A stretch of DNA of 64,000 nt from Pseudomonas simiae (GCF_900111895.1 NZ_FOKB01000004.1:248001-312000); one strand, 5' to 3'. Shown: positions 49,241 to 57,847, counted from the first letter of the stretch. The notes: a model not told the origin generated them from the sequence alone. Made by a program: numbers and translations.

Positions 49241-49668
49241 TGCTCGGCTTCCTCGGCGTTGACGGTAAAGATGACTTGCGCATCGCCCTGGTCAAACACA
49301 CTGGGCAACACCTCGGCGGACACCCATGGCAATGGCACGCTCATGGACGCCACCAGCATGCCGGTGACAACACCCGCAATGCCGGCGCCCACCAGCCCTG
49401 CCGGTGACAACCAACCGGCGTAGCGCGACCAGAACGACGCGCGACGCGGCACCGACTGACGGATCTGCCGAGCCAGCGCCGGGTCGGTCAAGGCCAGTTG
49501 ATGGCTGTCCAGTTCGGCGTCGAGCCAACCGGCCTGATTCAACGCTTCACGGGCACTGGCGTTAGCGCTGTCGAGCAGCTCCTGGGCGGCGCCGCGTTCA
49601 GCCACAGGCCAACGCTGTAGGTCGGCCCCATAGGCGTCGGCCAGATAAGCAAATCGTTCAGGTGTCAT
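49237..49668 (-). CDS. probable anti-sigma factor, single-span membrane protein
   Basis: 143 residues. A soluble N-terminal part (about 1-80, MTPERFAYLADAYGADLQRW) is followed by one membrane helix (LVGAGIAGVVTGMLVASM) and a short periplasmic tail. It overlaps the ECF sigma gene upstream and the sensor-like gene downstream, each by 4 bp. Position and topology fit an anti-sigma factor; the zinc-binding anti-sigma motif (HxxxCxxC) is absent. Function is inferred from context. Confidence 0.65.
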   Translation of the reverse strand: MTPERFAYLADAYGADLQRWPVAERGAAQELLDSANASAREALNQAGWLDAELDSHQLALTDPALARQIRQSVPRRASFWSRYAGWLSPAGLVGAGIAGVVTGMLVASMSVPLPWVSAEVLPSVFDQGDAQVIFTVNAEEAEQ

Positions 49669-50243
49669 GATGTTCCCCTTCCTGGGCGGGCAAGCCCGGA
49701 TGTATCGGCAAGTTGGCTGCGCAACTGGCGTCGGGCCCGCGACAGCAGGCTCTCCAGTGCCTCGACGCTGATGTTCATCAGGGCCGCGGCGTCGATGTTC
49801 GACAGCTCCTGGTAGTACTGCAACACAATCGCCTCGCGCTGGCGCTCGGGCAAAGCGGCCAAGGCGGCGGCCATGCGTGCGCTGCGGTCGGCGCTTTCCA
49901 ATTGCTCATCCAGAGGCGCTGCGCTGTCCGCCAGCTCCAGCACCTCCTCCTCGGACAAAGGACGTTGCTTGCGCCGACGCAATCGGTCATGGCACAGGTT
50001 GAGCGCCACCCGATGCAGCCAGGTGTCGAAACGCGCCTCGCCACTGCGCCAACTCGCCGCCTGGCGCCAGATGCGCAGGAAGCTTTCCTGGGCCACGTCC
50101 TTGGCTTCGTCGGCATCCCCCAGGATCCGGCTGGCGAGCGCCAGCAGACGCGGCAGTTTGCGCGTCACCATTTCGTTGACGGCCGCAGGGTCGTTGTTGC
50201 CGATACGTACGAGCAGTTCAACGTCCGGATCAGAGTCTTTCAA
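49665..50243 (-). CDS. ECF-family RNA polymerase sigma factor
   Basis: 192 residues. Region 2 includes DADEAKDVAQESFLRIW; region 4 includes LPERQREAIVLQYYQELSN and the helix-turn-helix to ALESLLSRARRQLR. The start is a TTG at 50243, uncertain but giving a normal-length N-terminus. The gene lies 15 bp after the YXWGXW gene and is coupled to the anti-sigma and sensor-like genes, so the four probably form one transcript. Its target promoter motif was not identified. Confidence 0.9.
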   Translation of the reverse strand: MKDSDPDVELLVRIGNNDPAAVNEMVTRKLPRLLALASRILGDADEAKDVAQESFLRIWRQAASWRSGEARFDTWLHRVALNLCHDRLRRRKQRPLSEEEVLELADSAAPLDEQLESADRSARMAAALAALPERQREAIVLQYYQELSNIDAAALMNISVEALESLLSRARRQLRSQLADTSGLARPGRGTS

Positions 50244-50258
50244 TCGGGCAATTCTCGG

Positions 50259-50570
50259 TCAGCGGATCCAATGCCCTTCGCGCCAGTACCAGTTCGGACC
50301 GTGGGCCTCCCAATGGCCGGGCGCCCAACGCGCATTGCGCATCACCGGCTGCCAGTGGCCTGGCACCCAGCCATAGCCGCGCCCTTCCCAGCGCCAATGG
50401 CCACGGTCCCAGGCGTAGCCCGGTCGCTCCACGGGAACCATTTCCACACGCTCCGGTGGCGGCGCCTGGCGGATGATGATTTCGGTCTGGGCAAACACCG
50501 AGGTGCTGACAAACGCGGCGAGTGTCAGCGGAGCAAGCAAGGCAAAGCGCACTGTGGCCAGGGGTCTCAT
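50259..50570 (-). CDS. exported YXWGXW-repeat protein
   Basis: 103 residues. The signal peptide ends near STSVFAQ. The mature part is built of repeats with a GHW core (YAWDRGHWRWEG, YGWVPGHW, ARWAPGHWE, YWREGHWIR), rich in Trp, Gly and His. The family is periplasmic or surface-located with no established function. ATG at 50570 has AGGAG 7 bp upstream. It heads the sigma/anti-sigma unit with only 15 bp to the sigma gene, which suggests shared stress regulation. Confidence 0.82.
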   Translation of the reverse strand: MRPLATVRFALLAPLTLAAFVSTSVFAQTEIIIRQAPPPERVEMVPVERPGYAWDRGHWRWEGRGYGWVPGHWQPVMRNARWAPGHWEAHGPNWYWREGHWIR

Positions 50571-50783
50571 GGCAACTCCTTCATGCAACGAGCGAAAGTG
50601 CCGGTTGCTGATGGGTTGAACGGGGCAAGTCGAAAAATCCGTCGCAGGACGCGCGGATTATTTACGCAGGCAGTATTGCCCAGGGGATGAAGGGGCTTGA
50701 TGAAATGTTTGAAAGCTTCGCGACGGATTTACGCAGATGGCGACGTTGAAGGATTAACGCTGATCAACCGAAGAGGAAACACC

Positions 50784-50924
50784 ATGTCCCGCCGACTTTA
50801 CCTGCTGATTGCCGCATTGCTGATCGTCAGCCTCAGCGGCTGCGTGATCGTGCCGGAACACCGCCATTGCTGCTGGCGCTATTACGGCGCACTCGATACG
50901 CCGACCCACAGCGTCAACGGCTAG
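50784..50924 (+). CDS. small lipoprotein
   Basis: 46 residues. An N-terminal helix leads to the lipobox LSGC (Cys20), then a 26-residue tail containing HRHCCWRYYG. ATG at 50784 is selected over an upstream in-frame start because AGAGGAA lies 8 bp upstream and the lipoprotein signal begins there. It is divergent from the YXWGXW unit. Its stop overlaps the convergent DUF1652 gene by 4 bp. Function unknown. Confidence 0.7.
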   Translation: MSRRLYLLIAALLIVSLSGCVIVPEHRHCCWRYYGALDTPTHSVNG

Positions 50925-51169
50925 CCAACCGCCGCAAAACCACGGCGCCCGGCCTTGATCTCGGTGCGCAACTCACCAATCAGGTTTGAGATGGAACGGA
51001 TGCTGTCCAAACCGTCAGGGGACACGCCGGTCAGCAGCAAATCAACCCGGCCCGACACTGGCTCGAAGATGCTGATGCGCAACGAGCCGTCGCTGTTCAA
51101 GGTGCAATCGCACGCCAGCGGCAGGAAACCCGAAGCCATGATGCGGTTGAATTCAACGAATGAAATCAT
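50921..51169 (-). CDS. DUF1652 family protein
   Basis: 82 residues. The N-terminus MISFVEFNRIMASGFLPLAC and the following GSLRISIFEP and VDLLLTGV segments match the DUF1652 small-protein family found in many copies in Pseudomonas. No signal peptide. ATG at 51169 has GGGGA upstream. No function is known. Confidence 0.82.
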   Translation of the reverse strand: MISFVEFNRIMASGFLPLACDCTLNSDGSLRISIFEPVSGRVDLLLTGVSPDGLDSIRSISNLIGELRTEIKAGRRGFAAVG

Positions 51170-51419
51170 GACAAGTCCCCATCCCCCGGGCCTCACCCGG
51201 TCATTGAGATAGAGACAGCGTAGATGAGGTTCTGCAGGGCATGAAAGCATCCATGCAAAAGTGTTAGCCGGGCCTCATTTCGCCCTGAAAACGCCGAATC
51301 ACTGACGCCAGAAAACCCGTCTTTTCGACCTCTCGTCTGCTGCTCCGGCGAGCGCTTGACTCGGCGCGTCGATCACAAGACGCTGTTGGCCTTTGGCCAT
51401 CACTTTGAGCAAAACCACC

Positions 51420-52364
51420 ATGAGCATCGACCCGCCGAGCCAGCCCGACAGCGATGTGTACAAGACCTTGCTGGAGTCGACCAAGGCCATTCCCTGGCGC
51501 ATCGATTGGCAGACCATGACCTTCAACTATATCGGCCCGCAGATCGAAACCCTGCTGGGCTGGCCCCCGCAGAGTTGGGTCAGCGTGGACGACTGGGTCG
51601 AGCGCATGCACCCGGATGATCGTGAATACGTGGTGAATTTCTGTGTGTCGCAATCCCGCGCAGGCGTGGACCACGAGGCGGATTATCGCGCGCTGACGGT
51701 GAATGGCGACTACGTGTGGATTCGCGATGTGGTGCACGTGGTGCGCAAGGACGGCGAAGTCGAAGCGCTGATCGGGTTCATGTTCGATATCAGCGAACGC
51801 AAGAAGACCGAAGAGCACCTGCTGCGCCTGCAAAAACAACTGGAAGAATATTCCTACCAGGACGGCCTGACCGGCATTGGCAATCGGCGCATGTTCGACA
51901 CCGTGTTGGAGCGCGAATGGACCAGCGCCCAGCGCAGCCAGCTACCGCTGTCGTTAATCATTCTGGATATCGATTTTTTCAAGCAGTACAACGACCACTA
52001 CGGCCATATCAAAGGCGACGAATGCCTGCGCCAGGTTGCACATACCCTGTCCCAGGCGGCTAACCGGCCACGGGATTTCATTGCGCGTATCGGTGGTGAA
52101 GAGTTTGTGTGGCTGCTGCCGGAAACCGATGCGCAATCCGCCCGGCAGGTGGCGCAGCGTTGCTTGCACCTGATTCGCCAGCAGCAGATCGAGCATGGTT
52201 TTTCGGCGGTGTCGAACCTGCTGACCCTGAGTCTGGGCGTCGGCACGTGCATCGTGAAACCCGACAGCCCGATGCTGGGATTTGTCGAAGAGGTCGACAA
52301 GTTGTTGTACCAGGCCAAACGCAATGGGCGGATGCGCGCGGAGTTCGCTGACAGTGAAGTCTGA
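51420..52364 (+). CDS. PAS-GGDEF diguanylate cyclase
   Basis: Makes cyclic di-GMP from two GTP. 314 residues. A PAS_3-type sensor (about 20-135) ends in the connector FMFDISERKKTEEH; the GGDEF domain (about 150-310) has the active GGEEF motif and the inhibitory RxxD site (RPRD) five residues before it. There is no EAL domain or membrane helix, so cytosolic and product-inhibited. ATG at 51420 follows a plausible spacing; an in-frame start 27 bp upstream is possible. Confidence 0.93.
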   Translation: MSIDPPSQPDSDVYKTLLESTKAIPWRIDWQTMTFNYIGPQIETLLGWPPQSWVSVDDWVERMHPDDREYVVNFCVSQSRAGVDHEADYRALTVNGDYVWIRDVVHVVRKDGEVEALIGFMFDISERKKTEEHLLRLQKQLEEYSYQDGLTGIGNRRMFDTVLEREWTSAQRSQLPLSLIILDIDFFKQYNDHYGHIKGDECLRQVAHTLSQAANRPRDFIARIGGEEFVWLLPETDAQSARQVAQRCLHLIRQQQIEHGFSAVSNLLTLSLGVGTCIVKPDSPMLGFVEEVDKLLYQAKRNGRMRAEFADSEV

Positions 52365-52385
52365 CGCGAAGGTCAAATTGCAGGC

Positions 52386-52425
52386 AAAAAAAATCCCAAG
52401 TAGCTGATGGAAACTTGGGATTTAA
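52386..52425 (-). terminator. terminator facing the minus-strand genes
   Basis: AAATCCCAAGT (52391-52401) pairs with ACTTGGGATTT (52413-52423). On the minus strand the stem is followed by a run of eight or more T residues, giving a strong intrinsic terminator for the GNAT/small-protein pair; on the plus strand it can also serve the cyclase gene. Confidence 0.85.
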
Positions 52426-52493
52426 AAATGCATAAACCGTGGGAGGTGAACGCCCGACTATAGTAACGATTGTAAAAAGCCGCAACAAGATTA

Positions 52494-52518
52494 TTTTAAT
52501 CCTTTCGTCGGATTAAAA
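52494..52518. other. AT-rich stem-loop
   Basis: TTTTAATCC (52494-52502) pairs perfectly with GGATTAAAA (52510-52518). It lies in the AT-rich 269-bp gap after the cyclase, where no gene is supported. Confidence 0.45.
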
Positions 52519-52633
52519 ACGCTGTAAGTCATTCAATAACCACACATTTTTTAAGGTAGCGAGGTCTATAAGTGCCACTTTTTGGTGCAACTACCCACCC
52601 TATTTCCACTTATAAAAAAGGGCTATTCGATTA

Positions 52634-52873
52634 TCACGGCGTGCCATTCAACGACTTGCAAACTTCCTGCGGTTCGGGGCTGCCTGGCATTACCGAACGC
52701 CCCACACTTTGCACTTGCCGGCACAGTGCCAAGCGTTCATTGGCCGCTTCCCTTTCGCGGTCAACCTCGGCGTTGAGCCGCACAAAATAGATTCCCAGCA
52801 ACACCGCGGCGCAGAGCACGCCGAGCACAAAGTAGCGAAAGCTGTTGGACGATGCCGGCTCTGGTGCGTTCAT
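52634..52873 (-). CDS. small single-span membrane protein
   Basis: 79 residues with one hydrophobic helix (FRYFVLGVLCAAVLLGIYFV) near residues 12-31, a charged helical part (LNAEVDREREAANERLALC) and a short tail. No family recognised. It starts 4 bp after the GNAT stop, so the two are cotranscribed. Confidence 0.65.
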   Translation of the reverse strand: MNAPEPASSNSFRYFVLGVLCAAVLLGIYFVRLNAEVDREREAANERLALCRQVQSVGRSVMPGSPEPQEVCKSLNGTP

Positions 52874-52877
52874 GACG

Positions 52878-53324
52878 TTACTGCGCCCTGCTCTTCTCAT
52901 AACGCACATCATCGCCGTCCACTGGGCCGACCACGCTCCAGCCTAACCGCTGATAAAACCCGTTGGCACGGATGCCGTCGCGGCCGTCGGTGATCAGGAA
53001 CAAGCGGTCGTGGCGTTCAAATAACGCAGCCTCGGCCACCGCCATCAGTTGACGGCCCAGGCCCAGATTCTCGTAAGTCGGGTGCACGAACATTGCGAAC
53101 ACCTCGCCTTCGGCCAGGTCGACCATGGCAAAGGCGGCGGGCTGACCATCCACCTCGGCGATCCAGACGCAGGGCGCCGCGCGGATGCTGTCGGCCAGCA
53201 CCTGCGGCGTGATACCCAGATCGGCCATTTGCTCGGTACTCAAATGGTTTTGCACCACCGAGGTGCGAATGGTGAAGACCGTGTCGACATCGTCCTGCGT
53301 CGCTACGCGGATTAGCGTTTGCAT
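52878..53324 (-). CDS. GNAT-family N-acetyltransferase
   Basis: 148 residues. The acetyl-CoA-binding region is FVHPTYENLGLGRQLMAVAE (motif A, with the R/Q-x-x-G-x-G/A pattern in NLGLGRQL), followed by the motif B-like NGFYQRLGW. ATG at 53324 has GGGAGG 7 bp upstream. Acceptor substrate unknown. It is cotranscribed with the downstream small membrane protein. Confidence 0.88.
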   Translation of the reverse strand: MQTLIRVATQDDVDTVFTIRTSVVQNHLSTEQMADLGITPQVLADSIRAAPCVWIAEVDGQPAAFAMVDLAEGEVFAMFVHPTYENLGLGRQLMAVAEAALFERHDRLFLITDGRDGIRANGFYQRLGWSVVGPVDGDDVRYEKSRAQ

Positions 53325-53446
53325 ACTGGCCTCCCTAATAGAGGACGCAATTGTAGGCAAATAGAAACGCAGTGAATGTCGTGGATTTGTAAAACGGCCT
53401 ACAGGGCCTCGCCCTGATGCCAGCTCGCCGCTGTCACATTAAGCCG

Positions 53447-53776
53447 TCATTTGCGTGCGACTTTGTAGCGCACGCAATCCTGGTAGAAGCCCTGCCGAAT
53501 CGCTTCGGGCTTAAGCCGTGAACGGCTGTCGTAGGTTTGTTCGGTGATGCCCATGGCCATCATGCGCATCCAGGATTTGTTGAATTTCATGGTCTGGATC
53601 TTCTGCCGCGCCGCGTAAAGCGACACGCCCGACAGCTTGAGCTCCTGGGCCCTGGCGGCGGTGCCGGCGCCCCAGCTGCACATGTACTTGTCCCCCTCGC
53701 GCAGCTCCCGAGCCTGCACGGCAGCCGCGCCGCCGGCCAGGGAACAGGCGATCAGCATGAATCCAACAGTGCGCAT
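53447..53776 (-). CDS. small exported protein of unknown function
   Basis: 109 residues. The signal peptide MRTVGFMLIACSLAGGAAAVQA is followed by a mature part with two cysteines (MCSWGAG and YQDCVRYK) that could form a disulfide. Of three nearby in-frame ATGs, 53776 has the best spacing to GTGAGG. No family recognised. Confidence 0.7.
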   Translation of the reverse strand: MRTVGFMLIACSLAGGAAAVQARELREGDKYMCSWGAGTAARAQELKLSGVSLYAARQKIQTMKFNKSWMRMMAMGITEQTYDSRSRLKPEAIRQGFYQDCVRYKVARK

Positions 53777-53916
53777 TTGCATCCTCACCTAACCACCTGA
53801 AAATAAAAGCGATTCTGGCGAGGATTTTGTTACAAAGGGGCCATTAAATTGCCTTATTGCGCAATGTTTCAGCTAGCTGCCGCAGCGGGCAGCCAGGCCG
53901 TTGAACAGCCCTCACT

Positions 53917-56418
53917 TCACCATTGGTAGGTCGCGCTCGCCTGCACGGTGCGCTGCGAACCATACCAGCACCACGAATAGGAGTAGCAGGACGCGACATA
54001 CTCTTTATTCGCCAGGTTGGTGGCATTGAGCGCCAGGCGCAGGTTGTCCTTCAGGCGGGCGATGTTCGGAATGTCGTAGTGCACCGCCGCATCGAACAGG
54101 GTGTAGCCCGGGACCTTCAGGGTGTTGGCGGTATCCCCCCAGGACGAGCCGACATACCGCGCCCCCGCACCGACGCCGAAGCCCTTGAGTTTGCCATCGT
54201 GGACGGTGTAGTCAGCCCACGCCGAGGCAGTGTGACGCGGCACGCCGTAGGTGGTGGTGCCTTCGGCGGCGATGGCCGGGCCTACGCCGATGTCGCTGAT
54301 GGGTGCATACCGCACGGTGTTGTTGGACTTGCTGATGCGGTTATCCAGATAAGCATAGGCCGCGGTGATGTCCAGGTTGTCGTTGAGGCTGGCTTTGCCC
54401 TCCAGTTCAAAGCCTCGGGATTGCACTTCGCCGTCCTGGCTCTGGCAGCGTCCGGTGCCGCACAGGTGAGTCGGGTCTGGGTCGGTGGTCAGCACATTGG
54501 TCTGGCGTAGGTCGAAGATCGCCGCAGTGATAAAGCTGTTGCTGCCTGGTGGTTGGTACTTGATGCCGATTTCATACTGCTTGCCTTCGGTCGGCTTGAA
54601 CACCGAACCGCCGTAGCCGGTACCTGACTGCGGGTTGAACGACTCCGCGTAGCTGGCATACGGTGCCAGGCCATTGTCGAAGAGGTAGACCAGGCCGATG
54701 CGACCGGTGAAGGCTTTGCTGTCCAGAGAGGATTTGCTCTTTGCCCCGCTGCTGAGGGTCTGGGTGCTGTTATCGGTACTGGCCCAGTCGTAGCGACCGC
54801 CCAGCAGCAATACCCATTTGTCCCACTTCATCTGTTCTTGCAGGTACACGCCGGTCTGCTCGCTGCGCGAGGTGCCGTCGGTGGTGTAGGCCGGCACCGG
54901 CACGGCCGCGCCATAGACCGGATTGAAAATATCCAGGGTCGGGCCCGCTGTGTATACACCAGAACCGGACAGGGTGTCGGTGCTGGTGTTCTGGTAATCG
55001 AGCCCCATCAGCAGGGTGTGCTGCAACGGGCCGGTGTCGAATTTGGCCTGCACCTGGTTGTCGAGGGTATAGGCATCCAGGTCGACATCGCTGGCGATGG
55101 TCGAGCGGCGGATGGTGCGGTAATCCGCCATCAGGTAGTTGCTGTAGAGGCTGCGGTACTGGCCTTCGCTGCGCAGGTAACGCGCATTCTGGCGCACGGT
55201 CCACACGTCATCGAAGTGATGCTCGAACGCCCAGCCGATGCTGTAGTACTCGCGGTCACTTTTCTCGAAGTTTTTTTCACCGTCGTAGAAATCCACATCG
55301 ATACTGCGCCCGGTCGGGCTGTGCAGCACCGACCCCCAGGCCGGCACCGAGCCGTAGGACGCACCTTTGGGATCCTTCTGGAAATGCCCGAGCAGGGTCA
55401 ACGAGGTTGCGTCGTCCGGGCGCCAGGTGAGGGCGCTGGACAGTGACTGTCGGCGCGTCTCAGTGTGCTCGACCTGACCATCGGCGTCGTCGAAAAGCCC
55501 GGCCACGCGGTAGGAGTACACGCCCTGGTCGTCCATTGGGCCACTCAAGTCGAAGGTCGTACGCTTCTTGTTGAAGGTGCCGTACTCCACACCCACTTCA
55601 TGAAACGGCGTATCCAAAGGACGCTTGCTGACCATGTTGATCACGCCGCTCGGCGTACCCTGCCCGTACAGCACCGACGCCGGGCCGCGCAGCACTTCCA
55701 CGCGCTCCAGGTCAAAGGCGTCTTTCTGCGGCAAGGCATCACGGCTTGAGGGCATGCGCAGGCCGTCGAGGTAGGTCGCCGGCGAGAACCCCCGGATGGT
55801 CAACTGGTCCAGGCGCGATGCGGTGGCGCCACGGGTCTCCGGGATAACGGCAGCGCTATAGCGCAGGATCTGGTTGAGGCTCTCGGCGTTTTGCGCGCGC
55901 ATCTGGTCTTTGGTGACGATGGAGATCGACTGCGGCGTTTCGATCAACGCGGTGTCGGTCTTGGTGCCCGACAAACTGCGCGTGGCCACATAACCGGACA
56001 CCGGCCCGGTCGGGCTCTCAGCCTGGTACGCGCCGCTGATGGTGGTGGCCTGCAGCTCCATGGCCCCGCCGTTATCCGGGATGGATTCCAGGCGGTAGCG
56101 GTCGGCGGAGAGCTTCAAGGCTTGCAAGCCGCTGCCGGAAAGCAATTGGGTCAGCGCCACGTCGGTGTCGTATTGCCCACTTAGCCCCTGGCTGCGTTTG
56201 CCACGCGTCAGGCTTGCATCAAACGCCAGCACCAGGCCCGCCTGCTCGGCCAGGCTATTGAGTGCCTGGCTCAAATCACCGGCTGGAATCGAGAAGCGGC
56301 CCACAGCGCTGCTGCTCTCTTCGGCATGGGTGGACTGGACGGTCAGCAACGGCACGGCGGCAAAAGCCATCGCCACTGACAAGGCCAGTGGGTGCAAGGG
56401 ACGAGCAAGGCGCGACAT
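53917..56418 (-). CDS. TonB-dependent siderophore receptor with signalling (STN) domain
   Basis: 833-residue outer-membrane receptor. Signal peptide to about residue 32, then an STN signalling domain (about 40-110, FSIPAGDLSQALNSLAEQAG), plug (about 140-260) and a 22-strand barrel ending in a terminal aromatic (ATYQW). STN receptors such as FpvA or FoxA pass a signal to an anti-sigma/ECF pair, but no FecI/FecR-type genes are adjacent. A Fur-box-like site lies upstream. Ferric hydroxamate or similar siderophore is the likely cargo, not proved. Confidence 0.92.
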   Translation of the reverse strand: MSRLARPLHPLALSVAMAFAAVPLLTVQSTHAEESSSAVGRFSIPAGDLSQALNSLAEQAGLVLAFDASLTRGKRSQGLSGQYDTDVALTQLLSGSGLQALKLSADRYRLESIPDNGGAMELQATTISGAYQAESPTGPVSGYVATRSLSGTKTDTALIETPQSISIVTKDQMRAQNAESLNQILRYSAAVIPETRGATASRLDQLTIRGFSPATYLDGLRMPSSRDALPQKDAFDLERVEVLRGPASVLYGQGTPSGVINMVSKRPLDTPFHEVGVEYGTFNKKRTTFDLSGPMDDQGVYSYRVAGLFDDADGQVEHTETRRQSLSSALTWRPDDATSLTLLGHFQKDPKGASYGSVPAWGSVLHSPTGRSIDVDFYDGEKNFEKSDREYYSIGWAFEHHFDDVWTVRQNARYLRSEGQYRSLYSNYLMADYRTIRRSTIASDVDLDAYTLDNQVQAKFDTGPLQHTLLMGLDYQNTSTDTLSGSGVYTAGPTLDIFNPVYGAAVPVPAYTTDGTSRSEQTGVYLQEQMKWDKWVLLLGGRYDWASTDNSTQTLSSGAKSKSSLDSKAFTGRIGLVYLFDNGLAPYASYAESFNPQSGTGYGGSVFKPTEGKQYEIGIKYQPPGSNSFITAAIFDLRQTNVLTTDPDPTHLCGTGRCQSQDGEVQSRGFELEGKASLNDNLDITAAYAYLDNRISKSNNTVRYAPISDIGVGPAIAAEGTTTYGVPRHTASAWADYTVHDGKLKGFGVGAGARYVGSSWGDTANTLKVPGYTLFDAAVHYDIPNIARLKDNLRLALNATNLANKEYVASCYSYSWCWYGSQRTVQASATYQW

Positions 56419-56480
56419 GGGAAATCCTGCGTAAGGGAGGTTCTATTAACCATGACGGCCAGGTCGGAAAATCGGGCAAG

Positions 56481-56499
56481 GATGAGAGCGATTTTTATT
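56481..56499 (-). promoter_or_regulatory. candidate Fur box upstream of the TonB receptor
   Basis: On the minus strand AATAAAAATCGCTCTCATC matches the Fur-type consensus AATGAGAATNATTCTCATT at 13 of 18 defined positions, 63 bp before the receptor ATG. Iron repression would be expected. Confidence 0.45.
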
Positions 56500-56539
56500 T
56501 GCTCTGCCGCGCTGCAATCAGTTTTGTCGCTTTTTTGTG

Positions 56540-57316
56540 TAGCCTTTGGGTTGGTTTTTAGTGGTTTTTCCCCGTGTTCAGTCAGCCCTTTCTGAATGTA
56601 TTAACCGCTCTTCCTAAAGAAAATGGTCCCCGTTTTACATTTTGAAGGAAACAAAAAAATGCTGATTACGTTAACTAAAAGGTTTGCAAAAAAATGAGCC
56701 ACCTTGACGACGGGACAATTGAAGACTTTAAAAAATCAATACGAAAATCACTGCTTAACAAAAACCAAACATGACCTAATGGTAGAAACAATGAGTCAGA
56801 ACATACCCTAGCGATCTTTAGTTAGATGCTCACTGCTCCAAATGAAGACAATGCCTAAGACTGGAAGGTCTCGCACAATCCAAATCTACACACTAGAAAC
56901 TCTTATATCGGAATGTCTGGGCAAGTAGGGAAAGCAACGGAATGCCTCAAGCGATCGTTCGAAACCAAAAAAATGCGTGGGTTATGGTGCCCCAAGAACA
57001 TTTCGCGGCGAGGCGCTGTCGCCAATGACGTGACCTACGAATTGCATGGCATTCGTTGTTGGGTTTGCCTGTCTGCACCTATGTATCAACTTTGATTAAA
57101 GCCCTGGCGATAAGGTCGACGAATTTGACCTTTGGCGATTATATATTGACGCCTGTGAGCTACCGCAAAAAAAACATACCGAAAAGAGTACGTGGCGCAT
57201 GAATTCGGCGCGTACCTGAAACGAGGAAAAGCCAAGAAAATGCCCGATTCGATGTCCAACTTGTACTTCATTCAACCTTTAATAAGGACTGCCCATCCTG
57301 ACGAGCAATCAGCCCT
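56540..57316. other. AT-rich degenerate region with no intact gene
   Basis: Clearly lower in GC than its flanks and full of A tracts. Two minute plus-strand frames overlap by ATGA (12 codons from 56659, after GAAGGAAAC; then 26 codons from 56694). A 60-codon frame at 56913-57095 shows no family features. A protein-like fragment lies at 57100-57300. The region looks like the remains of acquired DNA between two iron/metal receptor loci. Confidence 0.5.
57100..57300 (+). pseudogene. fragment of an unidentified coding sequence
   Basis: An open frame without a good start reads DKVDEFDLWRLYIDAC, then KKTYRKEYVAHEFGAYLKR and GKAKKMPDSMSNLYF. It has hydrophilic, protein-like composition with low-GC codons. 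The frame stays open to 57374 but then only mirrors the minus-strand DUF3995 gene. No family recognised; it may be the C-terminal remnant of a horizontally acquired gene. Confidence 0.35.
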
Positions 57317-57754
57317 TCACCCCCACGCCACCACCAACAACCCTGCCCCCAACACCAAACACAACGGCGAATAAAAATACGTATCCAACCTCGCAAACCG
57401 CGACCCACCGACCTTCTTGAAAAACCCCACCAACTCCGAATCCCCAATCGCCCTGGCGAACATCACCACCGCAATTGCGCTGATGCCCCACTGCAACGCC
57501 CCATGGGACACCGCCGAGAAGTACAATCCGGCCCGCAGGCACACCAGCAGCGCAATGGCCACCAGCCCCATCGCCACCAGGAACGTCCCCAGCGCCGAGG
57601 GTTTGAAGGCCGGTTTTGGGCCGCTGGCGAATTCGCCGGGCAGTTGGGGGATGGCGGCGAGGCTGCCGAGTTTGCCGCCGGCGGCCCAGTACAGGTGGAC
57701 CATGCTGATGCAGGTAAACACCCCGACAATCCATCGTGCGACAACGAAGCTCAT
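57317..57754 (-). CDS. DUF3995 family membrane protein
   Basis: 145 residues with four hydrophobic segments (starting MSFVVARWIVGVFTCISMVH, then LGTFLVAMGLVAIALLVCL, ALQWGISAIAVVMFA and LVLGAGLLVVAWG). The motif HLYWAAGGK after helix 1 is typical of DUF3995. ATG at 57754 has GGGAGAG 6 bp upstream; a much longer open frame extends over the divergent DUF2946 gene and is rejected. Function unknown; inner membrane. Confidence 0.82.
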   Translation of the reverse strand: MSFVVARWIVGVFTCISMVHLYWAAGGKLGSLAAIPQLPGEFASGPKPAFKPSALGTFLVAMGLVAIALLVCLRAGLYFSAVSHGALQWGISAIAVVMFARAIGDSELVGFFKKVGGSRFARLDTYFYSPLCLVLGAGLLVVAWG

Positions 57755-57847
57755 GGCTGGCTCTCCCTGAAAAGGTGCGAAACAGGATAGTCGTCCTGAG
57801 ATTTTTTGCAGGCATTTCGTCGGCGGCTGATGGTAAAGTGCCGCCCC

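Noticed and set aside
56913..57095. 60-codon plus-strand frame in the AT-rich island
   Set aside because: No convincing ribosome site or family features; it lies in visibly degenerate DNA.
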